Positions 10,328 through 20,735 of a stretch of 64,000 nucleotides of DNA are shown here, in pieces. The notes under the pieces are model-generated. The model searched no databases, was not told the DNA's origin, and worked only from the letters and a program-made list of their open reading frames with translations. Source of the stretch: Cherax quadricarinatus (lineage: Eukaryota; Arthropoda; Malacostraca; Decapoda; Parastacidae); the NCBI RefSeq assembly GCF_038502225.1, contig NC_091303.1, positions 27,194,830-27,258,829 on the forward strand. The letters run 5' to 3'. Numbering within the stretch: the stretch's first letter is position 1; each line of letters opens with the position of its first letter. Both the position numbers and the translations under genes were made by a program.

Positions 10328-11068
10328 TCAAACCCAGCCCCTCCCACTCATATATTTGTCCAGTCTCTTCTTAAAGCTACCCAAGGTCCTAGCCTCTATC
10401 AACCAACTGGGAAGACTGTTCCACGCATCTACAACTCTGTTAGAAAACCAGTACTTACCTATGTCCTTTCTAAATCAAAATTTATCCAACTTAAATCCAT
10501 TATTTCTGGTTCTTACCTGGTTCGACACTCTCAGTACTTTATTAATATCTCCCTTGTTTATGCCCGTCATCCACTTATACACTTCAATGATATCTCCCCT
10601 CATTCTACGCCTCTCCAGAGAGTGGAGATTTAAGGCTTTAAGTCTATCTTCATACGGGAGGTTCCTTACACAGTAAATCATTTTAGTCATTCTTCTCTGT
10701 ATGTTCTCTAATGAGTCTATATCCATCCTGTAATAAGGGGACCAAAACTGAGCAGCATAATCTAAATGAGGCCTCACTAGTGATGTATAGAGCTGTAAAA
10801 TAACTTTTGGACTTCTGTTACTTATACTTCTTGAGATAAATCCAAGTAATCTGTTGGCCTTGTTGCGCACACCAAGGCACTGCTGTCTTGGCTTTAGTTT
10901 CGGGAAGGTGCTAGTTTCTAGTGACTTGTTAAAAAGTAATGAAATAGCATGCGAAAGGACATGGGCCGCTCGCTTGTACAATAATGGTGGGACATGAGAC
11001 AGATTTCCCGAGTTATTTTTAAGTGACTTTATAATCTCGGTGACTTCCGTGGGCTCAGTTGGTACAAG
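10328..11068 (-). pseudogene. CR1 ORF2 remnant (RT core deleted)
   Basis: Upstream, IIKSLKNNSGNLSHVPP and LFNKSLETSTFPKL belong just before the RT core. They are joined at about 10900 directly to the post-catalytic region (CLGVRNKANRLLGFI...LVRPHLDYAAQFWSPYY...DSLENIQRRMTKMI). All catalytic motifs are missing. One in-frame TGA follows LDKF (near 10473). The CR1 C-terminus ends at the stop 10330-10328. Confidence 0.75.
11064..11068 (+). repeat. Target-site duplication ACAAG, left
   Basis: ACAAG precedes the 5' LTR and is repeated at 17760-17764 after the 3' LTR. A 5-bp duplication is typical for Ty3/gypsy integration. Confidence 0.9.
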
Positions 11069-11898
11069 TGTTATGGGGATATAGGACCCAACATGTATTT
11101 ATAAGTAACAGTTACTATAATAATACCTAATTATATTGAATTGATGGGGACTTTGCTCTAAATGTCAGAAGGACTGATCAACCTTATGACTGAGAGGCAG
11201 CTGGGTCAAACCTATTTTTCTCAATATAATAGGTTATACTATAGACACATAAACACACAATTTAAATAAGTAGTTTATAAAGTTGTGTTTCTTTTTGTAA
11301 AAGTAAAATTAAGGTGTGGTAGAATTGTGGTAACTGGAGAAGTGTGCTTGGCAACAGTCTTTTGTTTTGGTGGGAGGAGCTTAGGTAGGCTTCTCTCTCT
11401 CTCCCTCTCTCTGACTCTCTCTCTCTGTGGCTGACCTTCAACCTGGCAGGATCTCTGGGTCCTTCTCCTATCTTTTGGGGCATCATGTGTGCTCCAGGGG
11501 TGAGTTTTTATAATTTAAGTTTTGGCCACCATACCCAGGGTGACTAAAGTGTGTCAAAACACTGGTTAGCCCAGAGTTATGTCAAGGAGAGAGAAGGAAG
11601 AGTGTTGGAACACACCATGTGGAGCACAGGATGGAGTGTGTAGATTTGTTTTGAAAATGGAGGCTGTGATTGTATATTCTGTACATATCTATTGAGAATA
11701 CAGTTATATTTTTATAGTAGTAGTTTACATAACCTGTGAAGAGGGCTGGTGAAAAGGTATCAGAGACACTCAAGATGATCAGCCATGATGTAAGTATTAC
11801 CCCTAGACAAATAAGGCCATTAAGTAAAAGCTACCCCACACTAGAACATGTAGTGAGAACCTTACAATCAAAGTAATAAGGGACAAACCAACGTAACA
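11069..11898 (+). repeat. 5' LTR of gypsy element 1
   Basis: Begins TGTTATGGGG and ends CGTAACA, giving the short inverted repeat TGTTA/TAACA. Length 830 bp. It contains a CT-rich block (11390-11425). Small minus-strand open frames inside it are not genes. Confidence 0.93.
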
Positions 11899-11916
11899 TG
11901 GGAGCTTGACCGGGAG
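11899..11916 (+). promoter_or_regulatory. Primer-binding site
   Basis: TGGGAGCTTGACCGGGAG starts immediately after the LTR. The leading TGG fits complementarity to a tRNA 3' CCA. I cannot name the tRNA. Confidence 0.6.
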
Positions 11917-12224
11917 AGTTATTTGACTGCTAAAATAACTCAAAACATTCTTTGAACTATATGTGCTGGTATGGGGTAATAACAGTTGCATGTTTCTGGT
12001 AGAAGATTTACCAAGGTGGGTCAGTGGAAGTGTTGTTTTCATATATTAGTTTACAGGTTGTTTTTCTCCTAAGGTGGGAGAAAGGTTGAGTAACACATTT
12101 TTGTTGTGGTTATGGTAAGTGCTATGTGCATAGTTTACATTCAATTTGTGTTATTTTATGTGCCTGTGGGAAAACTTTGTCCACTGATACTGTAAGAGGG
12201 AAGCAAGTGTTTAAAGAGAAAACT

Positions 12225-15200
12225 ATGTCAGAAGATGAGTCTTCAGATTTTTTAGGCTTCAGGGAAGAAGGTAATAATTCATCAGCAAACATGCCTGTTA
12301 ATAGTGAAGATGAGGAATCACCTACTCCAGGTGATATGGAAATGGAGAGAATGAGACTGAAATTAGCTGTACTAGAGGCTGAAATGAAATTAATGAAAGC
12401 TAAGGAGAAAGAACGTCAAAGGTTAGGAGGTTCAGAACTAGAGCCTGAGCAGTACTTTAACATAACTAAAGCTGCAAATTTTGTCCCTAAGTTTACAGAG
12501 AGTGACCCAGATAGGTATTTTTCTTTTTTTGAGAAGACTGCTTTGGAGCAAGGATGGCCCAAACAGAAGTGGGCTACCCTAGTTCGCACACAACTTGTAG
12601 GTAAAGGATTCCAAAGAGTAGAGACTCTGGAGGGGCAAGATTTTTCTGATTATGATAAGATTAAAGAGGAAGTATTGCTTGCCTACCAAATGATACCTGA
12701 GAAATATAAACAAAAGTTCAGGAATCAAAAATTTCAGGCTGGGCAGACCTTAACTGAGTTTGGGAATGAGAAACTGTTCCTTTTTAAGAAATGGGTTTGT
12801 TCTAAAGGAGTTAATAAAGACTATAACAAATTAGTAGATCTGATGGTTCATGAGGAATTGTACAATACAATCCCTGTTGACCTCAGAGAATATTTGGAGG
12901 ACAAAAACCCAGATAATCTTTCAGAAGCACTGGATCTAGGTGACCGATTCTTGGCTCGCAGGGAATTGGTAAGTAAAAACAGTCATGCTGCTTTTAAAAA
13001 TTTCCCCACTCATTCTAAACCTTATTCCAAGTCCTATGGTCATAAAGGTAAGTGGGACAAGAATTTTCAGGGACAAATGAAGGCTGAGGTGCCCTATAAA
13101 ATAGAAGGAAAAGGTAAGTCAGCTGGAGTTCAAAGTTTACCTAGACAATCAGATAATGTTTCAGGTCCTCGAGTAAACAGTACCAGTCCTACACCAAATG
13201 GTAAAAATACCTTTAAGAGTTTTATCTGTTATTACTGTAACAAAACTGGACACACTCAAAAGTTTTGCTGGTCAAGGCGGCGAGATCAGGAAAGGGAGGA
13301 ACCACCCCAGAGGACTCTAACTGCAGAGATACATCCAGTTGCCTGCATTAGGTCTTCAAGGCAAGGTGAGGAGGAACCTTTGGATCTAGACCCCAGGATG
13401 TGTATATTTTCTAGTAGGTCCGCAGTTGGTTTGCAAAAGGATGTAGGCAGAGTTGAGAACATACTGTCCTTGAGAGATGGATGTAGCACCTACTCTTTGC
13501 TACGTGCTGGAGTGCTACCAGTGTCTAAGGATACCTATACTGGGGTAGATATATTGTTGAAGGGTATTACGGGTTCAACCATAAGGACACTGGTACACAA
13601 ATTATGGGTAGAATCTACATACCAAGTTGGCTATCTCCCTGTAGGTATCTCAGATGAAATTCCCTTCGAAGGGGTCGACCTCTTATTAGGGAATAATGTT
13701 ATGGGCCTGTTAGACAGTGAGGAACAACTAGTTTGGGGGAAACCAAGTCCCAAATGTTGGGAGGAAATGGCTAGGAAAACCCTGCCAGACCTTCTCCCTG
13801 ATGGTTCCACCATGAAAAGTATGGCTCATGATCATGCTACCAACAGTCTTCATGATATTTCTCATGAGGATGGTGAGGGCTTAAGTTTGGTAACTCTGCT
13901 TTCTGATGTTGAACTGCAGTCAACTGAAGAAAAGGATGTTCCAGCCAGAGCTGAGCATGATTGGAGAATGGATCAGTTAAATAGTGTGAGAGAGGCTGCA
14001 CCTGCTAGGGTGCAATTAATTTCTGTGCAGGAAAATGTCGCTGTTGCTGAGGAAGAGATTTTACAGTTAAATAAGTGTTTTCATTTCAGGGAGGAAACTC
14101 TTATAAAGAATTCACCTCTGTTTGCAGTATCGATGGAAGGAGAACAAGGGCTTTGTCCCCAGGTGGTGATGTCCAAGGTTTCCAGGCATTTCTTCTGGTC
14201 TCAGCTGTGGGAGACTGTCAGAGAGCATATTGAGACCTATCATGCCTTTCAAATTATAGGGAAACCTAGTCGAAGTATTAAACCTGTTCCCCTTCAGCCG
14301 ATTTCAGCACCAGGTGAACCCTTCAGCAAGCTGGTAGTGGATGTCGTTGGCCCACTCCCAAGGACCAGAATGGGAAATAATTATTTACTAACAAATATTT
14401 GCTCCACTACCAGGTACCTGGAAGCAGTCCCTCTGCATAAGATAACTGCTCATGTAGTCTTAAGGGTTTTGATGAAGTTCTTTTGTCATGTTGGTTTTCT
14501 TCAATCAGCACAAACAGATCAAGGATCTAACTTTACTTCTAAGTCTTTTAGAAATGTTTTGAAGGGACTAAAAGTAGAGCCTCAGTGTTCAACTGTGTAT
14601 CACTCTCCATCTAAAGGGGAAATAGAGAAATTACATCAAACCCTCAAGACAATGATGCAAGCCTATGGTATAGACAATACTAACAACTGGGATGAGATGA
14701 TCCCTTTCTTTGTATTTGCTGAGTGGGGAAGCACTCTGGAATCTCTGAGCTATTGGCTTGGGGATGATGGTGATGCTCCCCCCTCGGAGCTTTTTCTCAG
14801 TTTCAGATACTGTTTGGCTCGTATGAGGTGGATGGTACCAGTGAACGTGCCCATCAACCAGACCAGGATGATGATGTGGGACCATAATATGGACCATGAT
14901 ACTCTGGAGGCTGGAGAGGAAGTGCTGATACTGGAGCCAATTCATGTGAAAATCTGTATGGCATGTTGCTGTGAGCTGAACATGTTGTGGAGGAAGTTCC
15001 CAGGGGTTAGATATAAAACCCACACCCCCAAGCAAGAAAAGAATGAGTATAGTGTACACAGTAACCGGTTAAAGGGTTTGAAGTTATGTCAAAAATTCAG
15101 AGAGACCAATGTTTTAATGGAATGTAAAGGGCTGCAAAACAATAATCTGTATGAAATACCAAAAGCGTATTTAAGAAATAACATGTGTGTAAAAGATTTT

Positions 15201-16040
15201 GGGAAATGCATGCTTGGGTTTAATGAGAAAAATGTTGGAGAGTTGGCTCAGCCACCTTGGAACTTTATAAAAGTTTGGGATGTCAGTAATGGGGAAAAAT
15301 TGAAACTCCATGAGGAAATTGTTAAGGAAACTGAGCCAATTCAACAATTTTTGTGTGGGAAAAATCTGTATGAAAAATTGGAGATGGAGGAAGAAGTGAA
15401 ATTCTTCCAACACCAGTTTGTAGTGCTTAGTGAGAGTCAGTGGGCATTCCCATGCTTCATGGTTCCCAAATTAGATGGCACCCTGGGCATAAACACTGAC
15501 TACCACAGAGTACGTTTAACAACTAAGGTTTACAGAATTAGAAAGATTGATACTTATGCACTAAAAGATGCAAACATTTTAAATAAGCTAAAACATGGAA
15601 GATGTGATTTCCATGGTCTGTGTTCAAGCACCATTTTAATGTGTGTAATGCAAATTGTGTTCATTGTGTGTTTAAAATTTGTGTGTGAGATGGAACGTGA
15701 TGGTGTTTGTGTAAACTTGATGTATCCAACCTGGGTGCAAAGAGATGTCTTTGGTGTTTGCTGTTGCACTGCGAGAGGTTGCAGAACTGTTACTGTCTAT
15801 GAACAACCTTCTAAGTTTAAATGTCAACATTTTACCACAGGAAAGAAAATTTTCATTTTGGGGCTGGCTATTCAGCATTTGTACATGTCTCAGGATCTCT
15901 TCATCCTGTTCCTGTGTATGGTGACTAAAATCAGACTCTTAGAATGGGCTTGGTTCCTACAGCCTTTTAATTTGGAAGTCAAATATATAAAGGGCTCAGA
16001 GAATGTGGTTGCTGATGCTCTCTCTAGATGTTTCATGTAG
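12225..16040 (+). CDS. Gag-protease-integrase-(RT remnant) polyprotein
   Basis: 1271 codons from ATG 12225 (MSEDESSDFLGF). The frame is open further upstream only from a GTG. Gag has a conserved capsid-like block (VPKFTESDPDRYFSFFEK) and one CCHC knuckle CYYCNKTGHTQKFC at residues 335-348. The protease region follows, but the catalytic DTG reads DGC (D418). Integrase: D706 (VVDVVGPL), D765 (TDQGSNF) and E801 (KGEIEKLH) keep the D,D-35-E spacing, although the upstream CxxC of the zinc finger is lost (YHAF). RT appears only as FPCFMVPKLDGTLG (about residue 1080) with no YXDD box. The end (KYIKGSENVVADALSR) is an RNase H tail. It is one uninterrupted frame without a usable RT, so it is probably dependent on another element. 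Confidence 0.85.
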   Translation: MSEDESSDFLGFREEGNNSSANMPVNSEDEESPTPGDMEMERMRLKLAVLEAEMKLMKAKEKERQRLGGSELEPEQYFNITKAANFVPKFTESDPDRYFSFFEKTALEQGWPKQKWATLVRTQLVGKGFQRVETLEGQDFSDYDKIKEEVLLAYQMIPEKYKQKFRNQKFQAGQTLTEFGNEKLFLFKKWVCSKGVNKDYNKLVDLMVHEELYNTIPVDLREYLEDKNPDNLSEALDLGDRFLARRELVSKNSHAAFKNFPTHSKPYSKSYGHKGKWDKNFQGQMKAEVPYKIEGKGKSAGVQSLPRQSDNVSGPRVNSTSPTPNGKNTFKSFICYYCNKTGHTQKFCWSRRRDQEREEPPQRTLTAEIHPVACIRSSRQGEEEPLDLDPRMCIFSSRSAVGLQKDVGRVENILSLRDGCSTYSLLRAGVLPVSKDTYTGVDILLKGITGSTIRTLVHKLWVESTYQVGYLPVGISDEIPFEGVDLLLGNNVMGLLDSEEQLVWGKPSPKCWEEMARKTLPDLLPDGSTMKSMAHDHATNSLHDISHEDGEGLSLVTLLSDVELQSTEEKDVPARAEHDWRMDQLNSVREAAPARVQLISVQENVAVAEEEILQLNKCFHFREETLIKNSPLFAVSMEGEQGLCPQVVMSKVSRHFFWSQLWETVREHIETYHAFQIIGKPSRSIKPVPLQPISAPGEPFSKLVVDVVGPLPRTRMGNNYLLTNICSTTRYLEAVPLHKITAHVVLRVLMKFFCHVGFLQSAQTDQGSNFTSKSFRNVLKGLKVEPQCSTVYHSPSKGEIEKLHQTLKTMMQAYGIDNTNNWDEMIPFFVFAEWGSTLESLSYWLGDDGDAPPSELFLSFRYCLARMRWMVPVNVPINQTRMMMWDHNMDHDTLEAGEEVLILEPIHVKICMACCCELNMLWRKFPGVRYKTHTPKQEKNEYSVHSNRLKGLKLCQKFRETNVLMECKGLQNNNLYEIPKAYLRNNMCVKDFGKCMLGFNEKNVGELAQPPWNFIKVWDVSNGEKLKLHEEIVKETEPIQQFLCGKNLYEKLEMEEEVKFFQHQFVVLSESQWAFPCFMVPKLDGTLGINTDYHRVRLTTKVYRIRKIDTYALKDANILNKLKHGRCDFHGLCSSTILMCVMQIVFIVCLKFVCEMERDGVCVNLMYPTWVQRDVFGVCCCTARGCRTVTVYEQPSKFKCQHFTTGKKIFILGLAIQHLYMSQDLFILFLCMVTKIRLLEWAWFLQPFNLEVKYIKGSENVVADALSRCFM

Positions 16041-16918
16041 ATGCATGGTGCGTACTTTGTACATAGTGTTTGTCTTGTGCTGACCTTGTTGTTTTTGCAG
16101 TGGTGAACTCTCAGCGAGCCTGAGTACTCTCTACCAGCCATCTGACTGTGAAGGAGTCGAGTCAGAGCCAAAAGTGTGACGAGGGTCAGGGTGTACTTAA
16201 ATGTGAGTTGAGGCAGTGGTTGACAACCTTCGGTAACATGAGACGTTCAGGAAGGTATGTGAGGTTGTGTCTTGGTGTGCTCTATATACAAAACGGCCCG
16301 ACGGTTTGCCTTTGTGGTCCCCTGGACCCCTCCATATTCTATGTCAGCCTCCTCTTCATAAGTTTGGAGGATCTGTGTGGAGTGGGACCTCGGAAGATGG
16401 GCTTGAGTGCCTGACCATGTTAAGGATCGTGAGTGTTGACTGGAAGTCTCACTGTTTGGTTCGGCCACCAAGTGAGAGACACCTTGACATGTTTTGTGAA
16501 GTTTCCTGCCTGGTGTACACCTGACTGCTCTGGGTTTGGCTCTACTCTCGTCTCCTGATCAGGAAGATGCCACCCTGGAGTACCAGTTGCTTGCTGGATT
16601 ACCGTAGCAGAGACACAGGCCTGTTGGTGCGGGCTTTCACAGTGGGCATTGTGTGCAAAATTTTGCATTGTAATGTGTATTGTTTAAAAGTCATTAAAAT
16701 TGTAAATAGTTACACCCTTGAGTATATGGGTATGGTTAAAATGCTTTTATAAAAAATTCTGCAATCTGTTGTAAATAACAGTAAAGTGAGGAGTAGTTAT
16801 GGTGCTAGGAAATATGTAGCATTTCTAGTAGTCTTGTTTACCGCCTTCAGACTTAAGCAATATACTTTTTACTAGCCGTATCCTGAGGGACACGGCTAGC
16901 TTTTGTGAGACTTCGTCT
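16041..16918 (+). other. 3' non-coding interior of gypsy element 1
   Basis: Between the polyprotein stop and the polypurine tract. Open frames here are short and lack motifs, and I see no envelope-like gene. Confidence 0.6.
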
Positions 16919-16929
16919 GGAGGTGGGGG
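16919..16929 (+). promoter_or_regulatory. Polypurine tract
   Basis: GGAGGTGGGGG abuts the 3' LTR. It would prime plus-strand DNA synthesis. About 880 bp of non-coding sequence (16041-16918) separate it from the end of the coding frame. Confidence 0.75.
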
Positions 16930-17759
16930 TGTTATGGGGATATAGGACCCAACATGTATTTATAAGTAACAGTTACTATAATAATACCTAATTATATTGA
17001 ATTGATGGGGACTTTGCTCTAAATGTCAGAAGGACTGATCAACCTTATGACTGAGAGGCAGCTGGGTCAAACCTATTTTTCTCAATATAATAGGTTATAC
17101 TATAGACACATAAACACACAATTTAAATAAGTAGTTTATAAAGTTGTGTTTCTTTTTGTAAAAGTAAAATTAAGGTGTGGTAGAATTGTGGTAACTGGAG
17201 AAGTGTGCTTGGCAACAGTCTTTTGTTTTGGTGGGAGGAGCTTAGGTAGGCTTCTCTCTCTCTCCCTCTCTCTGACTCTCTCTCTCTGTGGCTGACCTTC
17301 AACCTGGCAGGATCTCTGGGTCCTTCTCCTATCTTTTGGGGCATCATGTGTGCTCCAGGGGTGAGTTTTTATAATTTAAGTTTTGGCCACCATACCCAGG
17401 GTGACTAAAGTGTGTCAAAACACTGGTTAGCCCAGAGTTATGTCAAGGAGAGAGAAGGAAGAGTGTTGGAACACACCATGTGGAGCACAGGATGGAGTGT
17501 GTAGATTTGTTTTGAAAATGGAGGCTGTGATTGTATATTCTGTACATATCTATTGAGAATACAGTTATATTTTTATAGTAGTAGTTTACATAACCTGTGA
17601 AGAGGGCTGGTGAAAAGGTATCAGAGACACTCAAGATGATCAGCCATGATGTAAGTATTACCCCTAGACAAATAAGGCCATTAAGTAAAAGCTACCCCAC
17701 ACTAGAACATGTAGTGAGAACCTTACAATCAAAGTAATAAGGGACAAACCAACGTAACA
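16930..17759 (+). repeat. 3' LTR of gypsy element 1
   Basis: 830 bp, TGTTATGGGG...CGTAACA. It is the same length as the 5' LTR and without differences where compared. Followed by ACAAG (17760-17764). Confidence 0.93.
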
Positions 17760-17764
17760 ACAAG

Positions 17765-18156
17765 ATAGAAGGAATTTGGGAAATTCCCATCTAGGTAGTC
17801 CCTGGCATGGGCACTAATTTATCCTCCTAAATTTGAAACTACCCTGCTTGGGTAGTTTCAAATTTAGGCTGGATAAATATGTACATGAGTGAGAGGGGTT
17901 GGATTTGAGTCGGACTTGCACCTGAGCTTATTGCTTGGGTAGCATTTGTTCTGTTAGTGGGTTGGATTTGTGAAGGACCTGCCTAGTATGGGCCAGCAGG
18001 CCTGTTGCAGTGTTCCTACTTTCGTAAGTTCTTATGTTCTCATTTAACATCACACTTACCAGTAGGGTGATCGAGGCTAGGACCTTGGGTAGCTTTAAGA
18101 AGACATTGGACAAATATATGAGTGGGAGGAGCTGAGTTTGATTTGTGTCATTGGGT
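17765..18156 (+). mobile_element. CR1 3'-end fragments
   Basis: A few bases at 17765-17785 continue the minus-strand CR1 split by gypsy 1. From about 17830 two plus-strand CR1 3' ends follow. One ends at GTTCTTATGTTCTCATTT (18027-18045). The other carries AGGACCTTGGGTAGCTTTAA (18081-18100) and is interrupted by the Penelope element, resuming at 19469. A 17-bp-arm hairpin (CTAAATTTGAAACTACC) lies at 17839-17879. Confidence 0.65.
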
Positions 18157-18528
18157 AATATAAACACAAATGCAGTATAATGTGATCCTTTATTGACTAC
18201 GTTTCGCCCACACAGTGGGCTTTTTCAAGTCGCAAACAGAACTACCTGGGGTGGAATGAACGCGAGTATTTATAGTCCGGCTGAGGTCAGGTGAAGAATG
18301 CTGCATCTGATGATGTACCGAGTGGGGTTATAGAGTCTAAAAACTTGGGTAGCTTAGAAAGGAGATTGGATAAGTTTGTGAGCAGACCTTCTACAGTGTT
18401 CTTATGTGGGATAGCGATGAAGAAGTTTCTTGGCAAGTGGTTCAGCTATGTTATAGAAGCCACTATTCTGGTTGAAGTTGTCAGATATAGAAATAAGTGA
18501 TGATTCCAGGATTCTTCGGTATTGAGTG
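18157..18528 (+). repeat. Penelope arm, left
   Basis: Inverted copy of 19052-19423. I noticed a single substitution (GGAATGAACG versus GGAAGGAACG). Contains the GTTTCGC/hairpin motif at 18195-18231. Confidence 0.9.
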
Positions 18529-19058
18529 TTGTCTTCTGTGGCGATAAGTCTTGAGTTTCTGTAGTTTATCAAGTGGTTGTGTGAATTACGGTGTTGTACG
18601 CAGGCATTCCTTGTGTCGTCAGATCTGCTTGCGTATTGGTGTTCTGAAATACGTGTTTGGAGGTCCCTTGATGTTTCGCCCATGTATAACTTATTGCAGT
18701 CATTACAAGGGATTATGTATACCCCTGCAGAGGATGGAGGCTTGTCCTGCCTACTACTTGTGATGTCCTTGATGGTCATGGTTGTGGAGGTAGATACTTG
18801 GAATGATGTTTTGGCAAAGATGTTGGAAACATGTTTGGCAATGGAGTTGGTGGGAAGGACTATGTATCTCTTCTCGGCAGTGTCTTCTCTGGGTGTGTTG
18901 AAGATGTTTAATGCTCGCCGTCTGCAGTCTCTGATGAAGTGACGAGGATAGTGGAGTTTAGAAAATATTTGTTCAATTATAGTGCATTCTTCCTCAAGGA
19001 ACTCGTTGCTGCAGATTCTGAGTGCACACAGGAAGAAGCCTATAATTACACCACTCAA
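18402..19058 (-). pseudogene. Penelope polyprotein C-terminus with GIY-YIG endonuclease
   Basis: 218 codons open on the minus strand. SAGVYIIPCNDCNKLYMGET followed by SRDLQTRISEH is the GIY-YIG nuclease core of Penelope-like elements, preceded by an RT-thumb/linker-like segment (EQIFSKLHYPRHFIRDCRRR). The end (SSLISISDNFNQNSGFYN) lies within the inverted arm and is therefore also encoded in the other arm. No RT palm motif is present in the copy. Confidence 0.8.
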
Positions 19059-19423
19059 TACCGAAGAATCCTGGAATCATCACTTATTTCTATATCTGAC
19101 AACTTCAACCAGAATAGTGGCTTCTATAACATAGCTGAACCACTTGCCAAGAAACTTCTTCATCGCTATCCCACATAAGAACACTGTAGAAGGTCTGCTC
19201 ACAAACTTATCCAATCTCCTTTCTAAGCTACCCAAGTTTTTAGACTCTATAACCCCACTCGGTACATCATCAGATGCAGCATTCTTCACCTGACCTCAGC
19301 CGGACTATAAATACTCGCGTTCCTTCCACCCCAGGTAGTTCTGTTTGTGACTTGAAAAAGCCCACTGTGTGGGCGAAACGTAGTCAATAAAGGATCACAT
19401 TATACTGCATTTGTGTTTATATT
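19052..19423 (-). repeat. Penelope arm, right
   Basis: Inverted partner of 18157-18528. It includes the last codons of the Penelope coding frame and the terminal region, with the hammerhead-like fold at 19349-19385. Confidence 0.9.
19349..19385 (+). ncRNA. Hammerhead-like fold in Penelope arm (right)
   Basis: GACT, then TGAAAAA, a GCCCAC/GTGGGC stem, GCGAAACG and AGTC. The outer GACT/AGTC closes it. It departs from the CUGANGA core, so it is a degenerate or divergent hammerhead candidate. The reverse-strand twin is 18195-18231. Confidence 0.35.
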
Positions 19424-19468
19424 GCCATTGTGTCGGTATTTTATACCATTTATTTCCGTCATTGGGTA

Positions 19469-19650
19469 CGGGAGTAAATTCTTGGGTGGCTTTGTGTAGA
19501 GGTCATTTTGATAAGGACCTGCCTTGTATGGGCCAGTAGACCTGCAGTGTTCTTCCATTGTTATGTTCTTAGTGGGAAGGATTGTAAAGGACCTGCCTAG
19601 TATGGGCCAACAGGCCTACTGCAGTGTTCCTCCTTTCTTATGTTCTTATT
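19469..19650 (+). mobile_element. CR1 3' ends
   Basis: Continuation of the CR1 copy split by Penelope (ends GTTATGTTCTTAG at 19559-19571), then a further 3' end with CCTACTGCAGTGTTCCTCC and TTATGTTCTTAT. Confidence 0.65.
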
Positions 19651-19659
19651 GGATACTTG

Positions 19660-20035
19660 TTTGTGTGAGGGAGGGATGGCAAGTTTATTGTTGGAGAATA
19701 TGACACTAATATCAACTCTTATTTATCTATCACAATTCAACTAATATGACATAATAAACAATATTAATAACATAGAAACATGGAATATACTCTAGAATTA
19801 ATAAAATAAGTCATTATGTATGTCACGAGAGGTGTTGTGTTGTTGTTGGGTATATAAGGGCCACTGAGAGTAAGCCGTCTATAATGGTGGTGAAGCAGCA
19901 GCTGAGGCGGCGGTGTTTTCTGTAGCCCTATATAACTCCAACAACATTGGAGGAGTTGGTAGAATTGCTGAATCACTAAAGAAGACACCCTCTACCACCA
20001 CTACCACCTTCTAACACTATTACAATGCTACCACC
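19660..20035. repeat. Repeat block with TATA-like segment
   Basis: Includes the inverted partner of 785-930 (19690-19830), then GGGTATATAAGGGCC (about 19847-19861) and a CAGCAGCTGAGGCGGCGG stretch. It could be an LTR or MITE, but I could not define ends or coding sequence. Confidence 0.35.
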
Positions 20036-20275
20036 TTAAGAATATAAGAGCGAAGGATCACTGCAGCAGGCCAGTTGGCCCATACTAGGCAGGTCCTTTA
20101 CAATTCATCCCACTAACAACATTTGCCCAACCCAATTTTCAATGCTACCCAAGAAATAAGCTTTGATAACTATCCACTCATCTGCAAGTCCCACTCAAAT
20201 CCAACCCCTCTCACTCATATATTTATCCAACCTAAATTTGAAACTACCCGAAGTCCTAGCCTCAATAACATAAGA
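20036..20275 (-). mobile_element. CR1 3' fragment
   Basis: TAAGAATATAAGAGCGAAGG with the GGCCAGTTGGCCCATACTAGG motif and the AAATTTGAAACTACCC words are the CR1 3' end read on the minus strand. Truncated and non-coding. Confidence 0.6.
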
Positions 20276-20279
20276 ACCA

Positions 20280-20735
20280 GTATTACAACTACTATTACAA
20301 CTATTACCACTATTACAACTGCTACAACCATCACTACCACCCTCTACCACCATCAACCACTATCACAACTGCTTCCACTCTACCACCACCACCTTCATAT
20401 TTTTCTACAAACTTTTTCTTAAATTATATGTGTTTCTCACATTCTTTACCAAAGGGCTGGCACTAGAAGCTTTCTTTGGAGCCATGGTGACTTATTTAGC
20501 AGTTGCAAACACTAAAACGAATGGAATATTATGAAATGTATCGTATGAACTCGTGGGATCATCCTCACTCACTGATAAACAATGGCACACTGGCTCGGGG
20601 CTGTGTGTACCTGTCCCGGACGAACTACTATTTGCGAGTCAATCTATGATTAGCGAGCCTATGTTTTTACGAAAATATCCCTATGATTTCCGAAATCTAC
20701 GATTCTCGAGAACTACGATTATTGAGGGACCACTG
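20280..20735 (-). mobile_element. Tigger-derived 5' end with GGT-type minisatellite
   Basis: The right tip GAGGGACCACTG ends at 20735. On the minus strand a leader is followed by MAPKKASSASPLVK, a few more codons, and then GGT/AGT-rich repeats (20280-20400). The same arrangement occurs at 1282-1655, so both belong to one deletion-derivative family. Confidence 0.6.

Larger units (their letters stand above)
10206..11068 (-). mobile_element. CR1 LINE, 3' part with internal RT deletion
   Basis: The 3' terminus starts at 10206 with the AAGAACATAAGAATGGAGG motif, which recurs at other CR1 ends (18020-18045, 19535-19650, 20036-20110). Coding sequence follows. It is interrupted at 11068 by the LTR element at 11069-17759 and resumes for a few codons at 17765. 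Confidence 0.75.
11069..17759 (+). mobile_element. Ty3/gypsy LTR retrotransposon 1, recent insertion
   Basis: 6691 bp: 830-bp LTR, primer site, one long open frame, polypurine tract, 830-bp LTR. The two LTRs look identical along the stretches compared, including the two small open frames inside each. The target duplication is ACAAG. It is inserted in a CR1 LINE. The pol order is protease, integrase, then RT/RNase H remnants. Confidence 0.93.
18158..19457 (-). mobile_element. Penelope-like element with inverted terminal arms
   Basis: Flanked by the 11-bp duplication GTCATTGGGTA (18147-18157 and 19458-19468). It consists of an inverted pair of about 372-bp arms (18157-18528, 19052-19423) around the 3' part of the coding region on the minus strand. 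Opposed partial terminal repeats are a known Penelope configuration. The reverse transcriptase is absent, so the copy is 5'-truncated. Confidence 0.85.

Noticed and set aside
11262..11773. Minus-strand open frames inside the LTR
   Set aside because: Antisense to the retroelement and present identically in both LTRs simply because the LTRs are identical.
12126..12224. Upstream extension of the gypsy polyprotein
   Set aside because: It starts with GTG; the first ATG in frame (12225) begins a plausible Gag N-terminus.
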